This document shows positions 54,092-62,822 of a DNA stretch of 64,000 nt, one piece after another. Position 1 is the stretch's first letter; each line of letters begins with the position of its first letter. The position numbers and the translations under genes are program-made. The notes beneath the pieces were generated by a model. The model saw only the letters and a list, made by a program, of their open reading frames with translations, searched no databases and was not told the DNA's origin. This DNA is from Candidatus Melainabacteria bacterium (GTDB taxonomy: Bacteria; Cyanobacteriota; Vampirovibrionia; Obscuribacterales; Obscuribacteraceae), in the NCBI GenBank assembly GCA_003963305.1, contig RXJR01000015.1, forward strand, positions 124,001 to 188,000. Reading direction: 5' to 3'.

Positions 54092-54892
54092 ATGCCGAGC
54101 AGTTTCCAGGACGACAAAATCAAGTTAGCAGAAGAAGCAAAATCCAGTCTGGACATGGCTAGAGAACTAGCGGATTCTGGCAAGTACTATGAGACTCTTG
54201 AATGTTATCTATTTGCCTTCGACAATAGCTGGGCGGTCGATGAATGGGATGGAGCCAGGCTTTCAATAATCCCAGCCGAGATCATGTTATTGAGTGAGCA
54301 CTTCCCCGCTGCGCGTCGAGCACTGCAAATCAGACGAGACGCAACGGAAAATCAAATCAGAAACGGTAATCGAGATGAAGCTGTAGTAGCAGAGTGGTCT
54401 TCACTAAACCACCATCTAGAAGAACAAGAGCGCGAGATCGCCCTTTTAAATGAACTAGAAGATAAGAGCACCGAAACAGAAGCACTCAAGAAGACTATCG
54501 TCAGATCAAACTATGACAAGCTTCTGGACGAAGAAAACTACGCGATTCTATCTGAACATTTTGACGAACTCAGGCATCGCTTAGAATCCACAATATCGCA
54601 TTACCAAACGCTTCTTCAAAAGCCACCTTATTGGGCATCTCAGCATGAAATGTGGAGAGCTACAATGTGCGCACAAGGTTCAAAATTGTACCAGGTGGCA
54701 CTATCGACAAACCGACAAGCGCAAGCGGAAGAAATCTGTGAGCAAGTGTTCCGGTACTGCAATAATGCGCTCGCATTCAATCTGTTTATCACAGCCGCTC
54801 TCAAGGTCGGAAATCAGAGTAAAGCAGCCGAATTACAGCAACAAGCGAAAAAATCACTCAGCACCGACGAGGCGAGTAAAGTGGTCTGCTAG
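54092..54892 (+). CDS. Helical-repeat protein of unknown function
   Basis: 266 residues with GGAGAA before the ATG. No signal peptide. The sequence is almost all helical and TPR-like (A-R-E-L-A-D-S-G-K-Y-Y-E-T-L-E-C-Y near residue 25, A-A-R-R-A-L-Q-I-R near 85), with an acidic coiled coil in the middle. Its 3' end lies within a 33-bp tandem repeat. Partner unknown. Confidence 0.72.
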   Translation: MPSSFQDDKIKLAEEAKSSLDMARELADSGKYYETLECYLFAFDNSWAVDEWDGARLSIIPAEIMLLSEHFPAARRALQIRRDATENQIRNGNRDEAVVAEWSSLNHHLEEQEREIALLNELEDKSTETEALKKTIVRSNYDKLLDEENYAILSEHFDELRHRLESTISHYQTLLQKPPYWASQHEMWRATMCAQGSKLYQVALSTNRQAQAEEICEQVFRYCNNALAFNLFITAALKVGNQSKAAELQQQAKKSLSTDEASKVVC

Positions 54893-54946
54893 TTCTGTGC
54901 TATCCGTGTGCTAGTGGTCTGCTAGTTCTGTGCTATCTGTGTGCTA
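54881..54946. repeat. 33-bp tandem duplication at a gene end
   Basis: Units 54881-54913 and 54914-54946 differ at one base, and a degenerate third copy follows. The first unit contains the V-V-C-stop end of the preceding gene, so its coding end has been duplicated into the spacer. Confidence 0.75.
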
Positions 54947-54966
54947 GTGATGTGCGAACCACTGTG

Positions 54967-55692
54967 CTAGTAGCTGTGTTGAATTCGCTCGTAGTCGTTT
55001 TTCACCCAGTTGTAGCCTGGTTTGATGTCTGTAGCAGCGACATAGTCCGCTTCAAAACTAACGCTTTGCCTCTCTGACTGGCCTGGGAAAGTGAGTCCTG
55101 GATTGCCGTTCAAGGCATTAACTGCGGCGAGTAATCCACGGTCAAATTCATAATTACCGCTGGAACGAACCATGCGTGGTGTAATCTGATGATCGCGAGT
55201 AACAGTGATACTCAAAGTAGCTTCACCAGGCACAGAGGCAATATTGCTCCAGGTTTGATAAATTGCAGCACTGAGCTGTTTATGCCAGGCTTCCCAGGCT
55301 AGTGTCAATTCTTTCGAACCTCGCTCAGCACCCAGGTCGAATTTCGAATTTGGAATGCTGCCGAATTGCGCTGGTTGAAGAAGTCCCAGCTTTCCATCGC
55401 TTCTAACAGCTGAACCAATCAGCGGTTTGAACGCTGAGGTGTCAACAAGACCTGTAATTGTCTTCCCACGGAAATCAGGCGCCGGCATTGGGCGAACTAA
55501 ACGCAATGGAGCGGTATTCGAAACTCCGCCCGACTGGGAATTGTCCGGGCGACCCAGTCGCAAAATCTCATCGTCTTTAGAGGCGGAGCCATGCAACAAT
55601 TCGCACTCGCCCGGAACAGCGACGTTAGAGACGATGAACAATACAACAGCAAACAGACTGGTGCTCACAGACTTTCTTTTTACCGTGCCCAT
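54967..55692 (-). CDS. TonB C-terminal-like secreted protein
   Basis: 241 residues from the ATG at 55692; a GTG at 55701 is an alternative. A signal peptide (A-V-V-L-F-I-V-S-N-V) is followed by an unstructured region and a C-terminal TonB/TolA-like domain (W-x-x-W-x-x-Q-L-S-A-A-I-Y-x-x-W, then A-T-L-S-I-T-V-T-R-D). It is exported rather than anchored like TonB. It follows the TPR/Gly-rich gene at 55709, probably in one operon. Confidence 0.75.
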   Translation of the reverse strand: MGTVKRKSVSTSLFAVVLFIVSNVAVPGECELLHGSASKDDEILRLGRPDNSQSGGVSNTAPLRLVRPMPAPDFRGKTITGLVDTSAFKPLIGSAVRSDGKLGLLQPAQFGSIPNSKFDLGAERGSKELTLAWEAWHKQLSAAIYQTWSNIASVPGEATLSITVTRDHQITPRMVRSSGNYEFDRGLLAAVNALNGNPGLTFPGQSERQSVSFEADYVAATDIKPGYNWVKNDYERIQHSY

Positions 55693-55708
55693 AGTCTTCA
55701 CCCCGACT

Positions 55709-57328
55709 CTAATATCCGCCCATGAATAATCCCAGTGCAGCTCCCATCAAGGCGCCTTTCATTGCCGAACTTTTCATATTGCCACTGTGCCCCATGCCAC
55801 TGTACATGGCACCAGCGGCGGCACCAGCCAGTCCACCGATCGCAGCACGTTTGATTCTGGTGCTGGAGCCTCCGTAACGTCCACCGTACATTGAGTTGTA
55901 GCCACTGTAGCGAACGCCGCCGCCAAGCATCGAGCCCATGGAACCAGCTCCCAGCAAACCAATGCCCAGCCCGCCGAGACTACCAAGCCCACCGAGTCCG
56001 CCCAGACCTCCTAACATGCTGGAGCTTCCCGTCGAACTTATGTTGCCATACTGGATGCCACCAGGAGTGTTGTTGCTGAACTCATCGTCAAAGTTGGTGC
56101 TCTGACCGTTGGCAATGCCGGAAAATGGAGTCAACTGTCCGGCAGAATTTCCATTGCCTGAGCTTGCGCCCGAGTTTCCACTATTGCTGCCGTAGGAACC
56201 AGTGCCACCACTATTGTTGCCGTAGGATGATCCGGAACTTGCTCCGCCTGTAAATCCAGTCAGCTGCCCGGCACGTCCACGATGGCGATCGGGCGCGGCG
56301 GCAGGAAAACCGTCATCAGAAGAATTTTGACTCGAGCCGCTATTCGCAATCTGATTTAAACTTGCCAGCGCATCTTTGTAGAGAGAATTGCCTGGGTCGC
56401 TCGCAATCGCATTATTGTATGCAGCTCGTGCTCTTGCGTAGTCCCCCTTCCCTTTATAGGCTTGACCAAGAGCGTACAGTACGTCACCGTCATTTGGTGC
56501 TTGCTGCGAAACATATTGTAAATTGGAAATTGCCCTGTCGTAATCATGATTCTTGTAAGCCGTTGCAGCACTGTCAATCATTTGCTTCAAGCTTGCTTGC
56601 TTGCGTTGTTCTTGTTGTTCGAGAGCAGCTTGTTGGGCGACCTGCTGCTGACGCTGTTGTGCGCTGGCTTTGTCTTGCAACTTAGTTTCAATGCTTGAAA
56701 TCGCACTGGCGAGGTCGGTGTCTGAGGGATTGATACGCGCAGCCGCTTTATAGTTACTCAACGCGGATTGCAAGTCACCCCGCCCCTCAGCTATTACGGC
56801 CAGGTTGTAATAGGCATCTGCACTGTTTTTATTGATACTGAGCGCTTTGCGAAATTGTTTTTCTGCTTCGTCAGTTTTTCCTTGAGAATATAAACGCATG
56901 GCATTACGGAGAGTCTCTTTCTCTGCATCACCAGCGGCGGTGATAGACGGTGCATCACTGCTATAAGAATCAGGCGCAGGAGAAGGAGAAGAATCAGCTC
57001 GCCTCCCGTTGGAAGTATCTAGTTGTGGAGCCATGGCGGGCAAAAGCAAATTGTCATTTTTGGAACCACCCAGAGCTTTCGAAATCTCAGACTCACGGTA
57101 AGCGGTGCTGCCTGAATGCACCTTTCCAAACAAATTCATCTCCAGGTCTTTCAAGCGGGCGTTTTCGCTCAGCTTCGGATGTGTCTCGCCGAACACCACC
57201 TTTTCGAAGTTATCCAAGGAGCTATTGCCCTGGGCAGCGGCATAGACCATCGTCACATTACCGGCCAAAAGCAGCAAGCTTTGTGAAAGACAGATTACAG
57301 ATCGACTGAAGCGACTTCGAAAGTTCAT
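55709..57328 (-). CDS. Secreted TPR protein with long glycine-rich C-terminus
   Basis: 539 residues. A signal peptide (cleavage at V-Y-A-A) precedes a short motif region (F-E-K-V-V-F-G, L-E-M-N-L-F-G). TPRs occupy about 135-335 (A-E-K-Q-F-R-K-A-L-S-I-N, A-R-A-A-Y-N-N-A-I-A-S-D-P). The rest is Gly/Ser/Asn-rich, with a G-G-L-G-G-L-G stretch and a G-A-A-A-G-A-M-Y glycine-zipper-like end (about 495-535). The zipper could insert in or associate with a membrane. It is first in an operon with the TonB-like gene. Confidence 0.8.
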   Translation of the reverse strand: MNFRSRFSRSVICLSQSLLLLAGNVTMVYAAAQGNSSLDNFEKVVFGETHPKLSENARLKDLEMNLFGKVHSGSTAYRESEISKALGGSKNDNLLLPAMAPQLDTSNGRRADSSPSPAPDSYSSDAPSITAAGDAEKETLRNAMRLYSQGKTDEAEKQFRKALSINKNSADAYYNLAVIAEGRGDLQSALSNYKAAARINPSDTDLASAISSIETKLQDKASAQQRQQQVAQQAALEQQEQRKQASLKQMIDSAATAYKNHDYDRAISNLQYVSQQAPNDGDVLYALGQAYKGKGDYARARAAYNNAIASDPGNSLYKDALASLNQIANSGSSQNSSDDGFPAAAPDRHRGRAGQLTGFTGGASSGSSYGNNSGGTGSYGSNSGNSGASSGNGNSAGQLTPFSGIANGQSTNFDDEFSNNTPGGIQYGNISSTGSSSMLGGLGGLGGLGSLGGLGIGLLGAGSMGSMLGGGVRYSGYNSMYGGRYGGSSTRIKRAAIGGLAGAAAGAMYSGMGHSGNMKSSAMKGALMGAALGLFMGGY

Positions 57329-57439
57329 TCCTACCTGCCCGTAGTAGCGGCCATTGCCATGGGCACACAGCCCGGCGCCGATAAATTTTGAGACGCTACG
57401 GCCGATGCGATGTTCCGCTGGCAGAGGCTGAAGACAGAA

Positions 57440-58921
57440 CTAGCGGGTTGTGAGCACTTCCTGGCGCTTTTCATCAGTTGGTTGGGTTTCCGGAGAAGGC
57501 GGGACAGGAAAAACGATTCTCACACTCGCACCGTGACCACCGGGTCCTTCACCAACGATGACTTCGGCACGATGAATATTGGCAATTTCTCGTACGATAG
57601 CTAGACCAAGACCGCTACCGCTCGCACTGGCACTACGATCGCTCAAACGATAAAACCGCTCGAAGACTCTTTCACGCTCATCAGCGGGGATACCTGGTCC
57701 ATCGTCTTCAATAATGAGTTCTGGATTTCTCTTCTCGCCATTCTCACGACGAGGCTCGATTCGCACAGTAACATGACCGCCGGGCGGAGTGTAAAGCACA
57801 GCATTGTCAATCAAATTCGCAGCCAGTTCGTGCAAGCTCGATTGATCGCCAAGAACGTGTAGAGGTTGTGAAGTCCCTTCAAACCCTAAATCAATGTTTT
57901 TGCGAATTGCCTCAGGAACAAACTCTTTAGTGGCATTGCGCGCAATAACATTTAGGTCCACCGGCTGAAACATCTCAAGGTTTGCTGCGCCCGGCTCAGA
58001 CCGAGCCAGAGCAAGTAATTGATTCGCCAGGCGAGCAGCTCGTTCAGCCCCCGTGCGAATCAATGCAAGCGCATGCTGAACATCAGCCGGGTCAGTCTGT
58101 CGCAGCGCCAACTCGGTTTGCGTTTTCAGCCCGGCAATTGGCGTGCGCAACTGATGCGCAGCATTTGCTACGAAACGGCGCTGCGCCTGCATGTCATCTT
58201 GCAGGCGTTGAAGTAACTCGTTGATAGCTGTTACTAGCGGTCGAACCTCTTTAGGCACATCTTCGACAGCAATTGGTCCGAGGTCGACAGGCGTTCGGCT
58301 AGCGACAGCGTCTCTCAATTTGTTCAGCGGTCGCAAACCACGACGCACACCGAGCAGCACAACCAGACCCGAAAGCGTGACAATTACAAACTGGGTGGTG
58401 AGAGTGCCAATCAAAATTTCGTCAGCAATTTGCTCTCTACCATGCAGCGTTTCAGCGACTTGAATGTAGAGATAGGTTCCCGGGTTTGCCGGCAGTTGAT
58501 ACCTGATGCTGGCGACACGAATCGGCTCTCCTTCGATCGTGGCATCGCGATAGTCAGCGGAATGATCGTTTTCATCGGCTTCTTCGAAGTTGGGCAGCGG
58601 CAGGTTCGCGTCGCCCGCAACGATGCGATGGTGCTCGTCCAAAACCTGGTACATAACCCGGTCTTTCATGTTGTCTTTGAGAATTGCCAGAGCTGCAGGA
58701 GGAATATCTACAGTTAAACGTCCGTCCTGCTTCTTAACGCATCCCGCGATTGAATAAACCGAGTCGAGCAAGGCTTTGTCGTAAGCATCTGTGGCCATGC
58801 GGATTGCCAACCCATATGTCAACGCCGCACCAACCAACAAAAGCACCAGAATTGGTACCACAAGCCAGGCGAGAAGCTGGGTCCGAATAGAAGGGTTCAA
58901 TCGCCGTGTGTATAGCTTCAT
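57440..58921 (-). CDS. Sensor histidine kinase (TctE/QseC-like)
   Basis: 493 residues. Two membrane helices (about 17-37 and 175-195) flank a periplasmic sensor domain. HAMP and HisKA domains follow, with the phospho-His at H256 in A-A-H-Q-L-R-T-P, and a HATPase with N-L-I-D-N-A, D-D-G-P-G-I-P and G-S-G-L-G-L-A. Its ATG overlaps the stop of the response regulator gene (ATGA), so the pair is translationally coupled. Signal unknown; TctE-like kinases often respond to carboxylates. Confidence 0.93.
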   Translation of the reverse strand: MKLYTRRLNPSIRTQLLAWLVVPILVLLLVGAALTYGLAIRMATDAYDKALLDSVYSIAGCVKKQDGRLTVDIPPAALAILKDNMKDRVMYQVLDEHHRIVAGDANLPLPNFEEADENDHSADYRDATIEGEPIRVASIRYQLPANPGTYLYIQVAETLHGREQIADEILIGTLTTQFVIVTLSGLVVLLGVRRGLRPLNKLRDAVASRTPVDLGPIAVEDVPKEVRPLVTAINELLQRLQDDMQAQRRFVANAAHQLRTPIAGLKTQTELALRQTDPADVQHALALIRTGAERAARLANQLLALARSEPGAANLEMFQPVDLNVIARNATKEFVPEAIRKNIDLGFEGTSQPLHVLGDQSSLHELAANLIDNAVLYTPPGGHVTVRIEPRRENGEKRNPELIIEDDGPGIPADERERVFERFYRLSDRSASASGSGLGLAIVREIANIHRAEVIVGEGPGGHGASVRIVFPVPPSPETQPTDEKRQEVLTTR

Positions 58922-59586
58922 GACTGACTTTCCAACAAATATCCGAGACCACGAATAGTTCGTATGTTGACACCGGCAGGTTCCAACTTCTTGCGCAATC
59001 GATGCACATTTACTTCCATCGCATTATGACTGACTTCTTCGTCCCAGCCGTACATGTGCTCGATCAACTGCTCTTTGCTGACAATGCTGCCGCCACGTTG
59101 CAATAAAACTTCCAGGACGGCAAGCTCACGTGCCGATAGTTCAATTTGTTGATCGCCCACAGTGACACGGCGTCCAACCGTATCAAAGCGCAAAGGACCG
59201 TACACGACCTCAACGTTTTGATTAGTCCGTCCCCGTCTGAGCAGGGCTCTCACACGCGCTTCCAATTCCGGCAAATCGAACGGTTTAGTCATATAGTCGT
59301 CGGCGCCGAAGTCCAGACCGGTGACACGGTCTTCCAGGCGGTCGCGAGCGGTGAGAATCAAAACCGGAAGCATCTGATTTCGTGCTCTCAGACGACGCAA
59401 GACCTCCAGTCCATCGACTCGCGGAAGACCGAGGTCGAGAATGAGTAAATCGAAAGCAATCGTTTCCAACGCATGATCTGCATCTAATCCCGAACTGGTG
59501 TGATCTAGAGCATAGCCAGCCAGCCGCATTGCCCGAGCAATGCCGTCTGACAAAATCTCATCGTCTTCAACTAAAAGAATGCGCAT
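58918..59586 (-). CDS. OmpR-family response regulator
   Basis: 222 residues. The receiver has the phosphoacceptor Asp in L-L-I-L-D-L-G-L-P and conserved Lys in Y-M-T-K-P-F. The C-terminal winged helix (about 125-220) ends in R-T-I-R-G-L-G-Y-L-L. It should bind DNA after phosphorylation by the adjacent histidine kinase. It is first in the pair. Confidence 0.94.
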   Translation of the reverse strand: MRILLVEDDEILSDGIARAMRLAGYALDHTSSGLDADHALETIAFDLLILDLGLPRVDGLEVLRRLRARNQMLPVLILTARDRLEDRVTGLDFGADDYMTKPFDLPELEARVRALLRRGRTNQNVEVVYGPLRFDTVGRRVTVGDQQIELSARELAVLEVLLQRGGSIVSKEQLIEHMYGWDEEVSHNAMEVNVHRLRKKLEPAGVNIRTIRGLGYLLESQS

Positions 59587-59776
59587 GTCGAAAAATCCAG
59601 AATCGGCGCCAGAACAAAGGTATCACGCCGTTCTTTACAAGTGTCATTCATAAGGAGATCTTATCGATCAATGTTACCAGGCAGGCGACAACCCAGCCAC
59701 CAGATACATTCACGGTAAGGCAGGAGTAAGTTTAGCTCGTACAATGATATTCGGCGCTGCCCACAACCGGAAACAC

Positions 59777-60646
59777 ATGACTGATTCCAATTCAACAGAC
59801 GATCAAACTCTCGCCCCAAGCTTGAAAACGGGCGTTTTGCTGTTGCATGGGCTGACCGGGATGCCGTCTGAGATGCGCCCGATTGAGAAACATTTGACTC
59901 AGCAGGGGTGCATCGTATCCTGTCCGATGCTGGCTGGACATGGCGGCGACCACAACGAACTACTGGCAACCGGCTGGAAAGATTGGCTTGCCAGCGCAAA
60001 AACGGCACTTGACGAGCTTTTGAAACAATGCGACCACGTCGTTGTCGGCGGTCTTTCAATGGGTGCGCTGCTGTCGCTTATGCTGGCGATTGATGAACCG
60101 CGTGTAAGCGGGATAGTCATGCTTTCTACGACTATTAGTTACGACGGCATGACCTCAACACGTTTTAAAATATTTCTTCCTTTTGTCGATTTGATTCCAT
60201 GGCTGGGACGCAACTGCTACTGGACGGAGTCACCGCCGTATGGATTGAAAGATCTGCGCCTGCAAAAACAAATTACCAAACAAGTAGAAGCGGCGAAGCG
60301 CGGCGAAAGCACCACATTTGGTTTATTCCGTACTTATGCAGGATCTCTGCGTCAAATGGATCATCTCGTGGCGCAGGTAAAAAAGCAGGCGAAAAAAGTA
60401 CGCTGCCCTGCTCTCGTAATTCACGCGCTGGAAGACACGATCACCACAACAAAAAACGCCGAAACCATTTGTAAGTTGATGGTGGCTAACGACAAGACTC
60501 TCGTTCTGCTCGGTGGATGCGACCATGTGTTAACGCTGGATCTGAGACGGAAAGATGTTGCTGCTTACATAGCCAGATTTGCCGCAAAAGCAAGTTGGGA
60601 ATTCAGCAAGAGCAATGCAGACAGAGTAGTCGCTGTGCGAAGCTGA
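59777..60646 (+). CDS. Alpha/beta hydrolase, carboxylesterase-like
   Basis: 289 residues from the ATG at 59777 (GGA just upstream); the frame is open to 59744. The oxyanion segment is L-L-H-G-L-T-G, the nucleophile lies in G-L-S-M-G, and the Asp and His are in H-A-L-E-D and G-C-D-H-V. This is the pattern of Est30/monoacylglycerol-lipase-type esterases. Substrate unknown. It is divergent from the two-component genes. Confidence 0.9.
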   Translation: MTDSNSTDDQTLAPSLKTGVLLLHGLTGMPSEMRPIEKHLTQQGCIVSCPMLAGHGGDHNELLATGWKDWLASAKTALDELLKQCDHVVVGGLSMGALLSLMLAIDEPRVSGIVMLSTTISYDGMTSTRFKIFLPFVDLIPWLGRNCYWTESPPYGLKDLRLQKQITKQVEAAKRGESTTFGLFRTYAGSLRQMDHLVAQVKKQAKKVRCPALVIHALEDTITTTKNAETICKLMVANDKTLVLLGGCDHVLTLDLRRKDVAAYIARFAAKASWEFSKSNADRVVAVRS

Positions 60647-60742
60647 CAAGATCGGGTCAACTGGTGCTGGTATGAAAAAATCCATATGAAGAAACCAGCA
60701 ACAGGATTGAAGTTCTAACGCGCGGCTATTGCAAGACTGAAA

Positions 60743-61978
60743 CTAAACCGACGTTTTTTCTTTTTCAGTCAACTTCGCAGCGCTCTTGATTGTTCGAGCA
60801 TTGAGTGGGTTGCCGTCGGCGAAAGCTTCCTCAGGATGAGCTTCGATGTACACTTTCAAGTCATCATCCAGAGTTGACCATGTCACGTCGCGCGTCGCAA
60901 TTGTGTAGAGCTTATGCATAATCGGGTTACTGTGCTTGCAATAGTTGGTCAGCGGAACAAGCGAATGTCCTACATCGATCTTGGCTCGATAGCCAGTCTG
61001 TCCGCTCTGAAATTCGCTTGCACCCGTCGTTAAAACCCAGTCAAGCGCGCCTTCCCAGAGCCTGAAATAAAGTAACCATTCAGATGGTAGGTGGTAGTTG
61101 AAACCGATGAATTTATTAATTACACGTTTACCAAGCTGGAAACAAAGCATGAAAGCTACCAATTCCTGGTTATCAGCCTTGCGAATCAAGATAAAGTAAG
61201 ACTCGTCTAGGTCGGCTATCAAAGAGAAGAATTTGCGATTCAATTTCTCGAATTTCGTTTTGCCTTTCTCATATGTTTGCCAGAAAAGAGCAAAGGCATC
61301 ATCAAGCGTTTTCGAATCAGGACGATTAACAACTTCAGTAGTCAACTCAATGAGCTGCTTGCTCTTCTTCAACTTCTTCTTCAAGTTGTGACGGCGAGAA
61401 CTCTTCAAATTTGCGAAATAAGTTTCCTTCTTATTATCGTGCAACTCAATCATGGTGCCGGGAAAACTTACCAGTTCAAACATATTTTGCTGCTTTGCGA
61501 GCCTTGAAAGAGCATTGCGATAGCTGTCAGGGAAATCCTTCCAGACAATGAATGGTGCCTTCACCTGCCTCGCCCGGCGCTCGAATGCTGCTTGTAAAAA
61601 TGGTGCCACCTCTTCGATCGTGGTTTCAGAAAGAAGCCCGACGGTTCCTTCATCAGTGCAAGGCGAACCGATAAACAGGGTGCGCTGATAAAGAAGTGAC
61701 GGAACAATCTTGCCAATCACCTTCAGAATCGGCACTACTTCCGGTGGCGCTACTAATTCAATCGGAACATCCATCAAAAACGTGGGAGCTATACCAACAT
61801 CTTTTCCATCTTTGACAATGATGGCATACGCAAATTTGAACTGATCTTGGATATCACAATTTTCCAGGGTTCGATACCACCAGCGACCTTCCACCGGTGG
61901 CGCAAAACAAGCCGTCCAGAGATGATCGTCGATTTGAGCCTCGCTATCGACCCAACGAATAGACACCCCGGACGTCAT
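60743..61978 (-). CDS. FemAB/GNAT-like acyltransferase
   Basis: 411 residues from the ATG at 61978, which overlaps the stop of the upstream DMT gene (ATGA). The C-terminal half has the GNAT_6/FemAB-like core: F-A-N-L-K-S-S-R-R-H-N-L-K-K-K-L-K near residue 195, A-F-M-L-C-F-Q-L-G and S-G-Q-T-G-Y-R-A-K-I. Members transfer acyl or aminoacyl groups, often in the envelope. Its tight coupling to two lipid-type transporters hints at modification of a translocated substrate (inference). Confidence 0.82.
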   Translation of the reverse strand: MTSGVSIRWVDSEAQIDDHLWTACFAPPVEGRWWYRTLENCDIQDQFKFAYAIIVKDGKDVGIAPTFLMDVPIELVAPPEVVPILKVIGKIVPSLLYQRTLFIGSPCTDEGTVGLLSETTIEEVAPFLQAAFERRARQVKAPFIVWKDFPDSYRNALSRLAKQQNMFELVSFPGTMIELHDNKKETYFANLKSSRRHNLKKKLKKSKQLIELTTEVVNRPDSKTLDDAFALFWQTYEKGKTKFEKLNRKFFSLIADLDESYFILIRKADNQELVAFMLCFQLGKRVINKFIGFNYHLPSEWLLYFRLWEGALDWVLTTGASEFQSGQTGYRAKIDVGHSLVPLTNYCKHSNPIMHKLYTIATRDVTWSTLDDDLKVYIEAHPEEAFADGNPLNARTIKSAAKLTEKEKTSV

Positions 61979-62331
61979 GAGTGTTGTCCTGTTGAATTCA
62001 GTCCCAGCAACACGGTCCCGCACAGAATTAGCACTACCCCTATCCATCGTTCTCTTTGCACACGCTCCTTGAGAAATACACGAGACATCAACAGCACCAT
62101 TACGAAACTCAAGCTGCCCATCGGATAAGCAATGCTTACATTCAGATTCTGCAGCACAACCGTCCAGACAACAGCTTCAATCGACATACAGGCAATTCCA
62201 CCGGCAAGCCAGAGGCGGCTGCCCAGGTCGCCATCTTCGCTTCGCGTGGACTTCTTCTTGAAACACAGTTGTCCACCCGCTTCAATAGTAGTGGCACATA
62301 CAACAAGAAGAATGGCGACCAATTGATTCAT
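61975..62331 (-). CDS. Half-size DMT/EamA transporter, subunit B
   Basis: 118 residues with four membrane helices. An acidic residue sits in the first (T-T-I-E-A-G-G-Q), as in small multidrug resistance proteins, and the A-Y-P-M-G-S-L-S-F-V motif in the third is typical of SMR/ArnE-like units. It overlaps the genes on both sides by four bases, and with the next gene upstream makes a likely heteromeric pair. Confidence 0.85.
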   Translation of the reverse strand: MNQLVAILLVVCATTIEAGGQLCFKKKSTRSEDGDLGSRLWLAGGIACMSIEAVVWTVVLQNLNVSIAYPMGSLSFVMVLLMSRVFLKERVQRERWIGVVLILCGTVLLGLNSTGQHS

Positions 62332-62813
62332 AAAATGGCACCACTTTTTGATTGTGCATCAGCACCGATGGCACCATTGACGGTGTTGTGATCGGTTTTA
62401 CTTATAAACCAAACCCCGACAAGTACCAGCGAAATTCCTAGTATTTGCAGAAGAGTAATCTGCTCATGCAAGATCGCTGCAGAAAGAATGCCCACTGAGA
62501 TGTAACTAAGCGACGTGATCGGTTGCGAGTAACTCAGGTCAGCATGTTCGAGCACTTTGAGCCAATTAGCAAGTTGCAACAGAAACAGAGTGACAACCAG
62601 CCAGAAGAGCGGATGTTCAAACGTAGCAATCAAAGGGGAAGGTGCATGCTCAGTCGCTTGAACAGCCATCTTCCAAAACACCTGAACGCCGGTATCCAAA
62701 ATAATTGCAATCGAGAGCCCCAGACAGATATGCAACGGCACTCGCTTGAACAACGGCAGCGATTCAACTTGCTGGTATAAAGGCAGTTTTCGAAGTTTCT
62801 GCAGAAGACTCAT
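62328..62813 (-). CDS. Half-size DMT/EamA transporter, subunit A
   Basis: 161 residues. A basic N-terminal extension (~30 residues) precedes four membrane helices with the S-Y-S-Q-P-I-T-S-L-S-Y motif of the family, and a hydrophilic tail. Paired small units of this kind form dimers such as ArnE/ArnF, which flip lipid-linked sugars. The pair could move a lipid or drug-like molecule. It is 9 bases after the dehydrogenase gene. Confidence 0.85.
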   Translation of the reverse strand: MSLLQKLRKLPLYQQVESLPLFKRVPLHICLGLSIAIILDTGVQVFWKMAVQATEHAPSPLIATFEHPLFWLVVTLFLLQLANWLKVLEHADLSYSQPITSLSYISVGILSAAILHEQITLLQILGISLVLVGVWFISKTDHNTVNGAIGADAQSKSGAIL

Positions 62814-62822
62814 TGTCGTACT

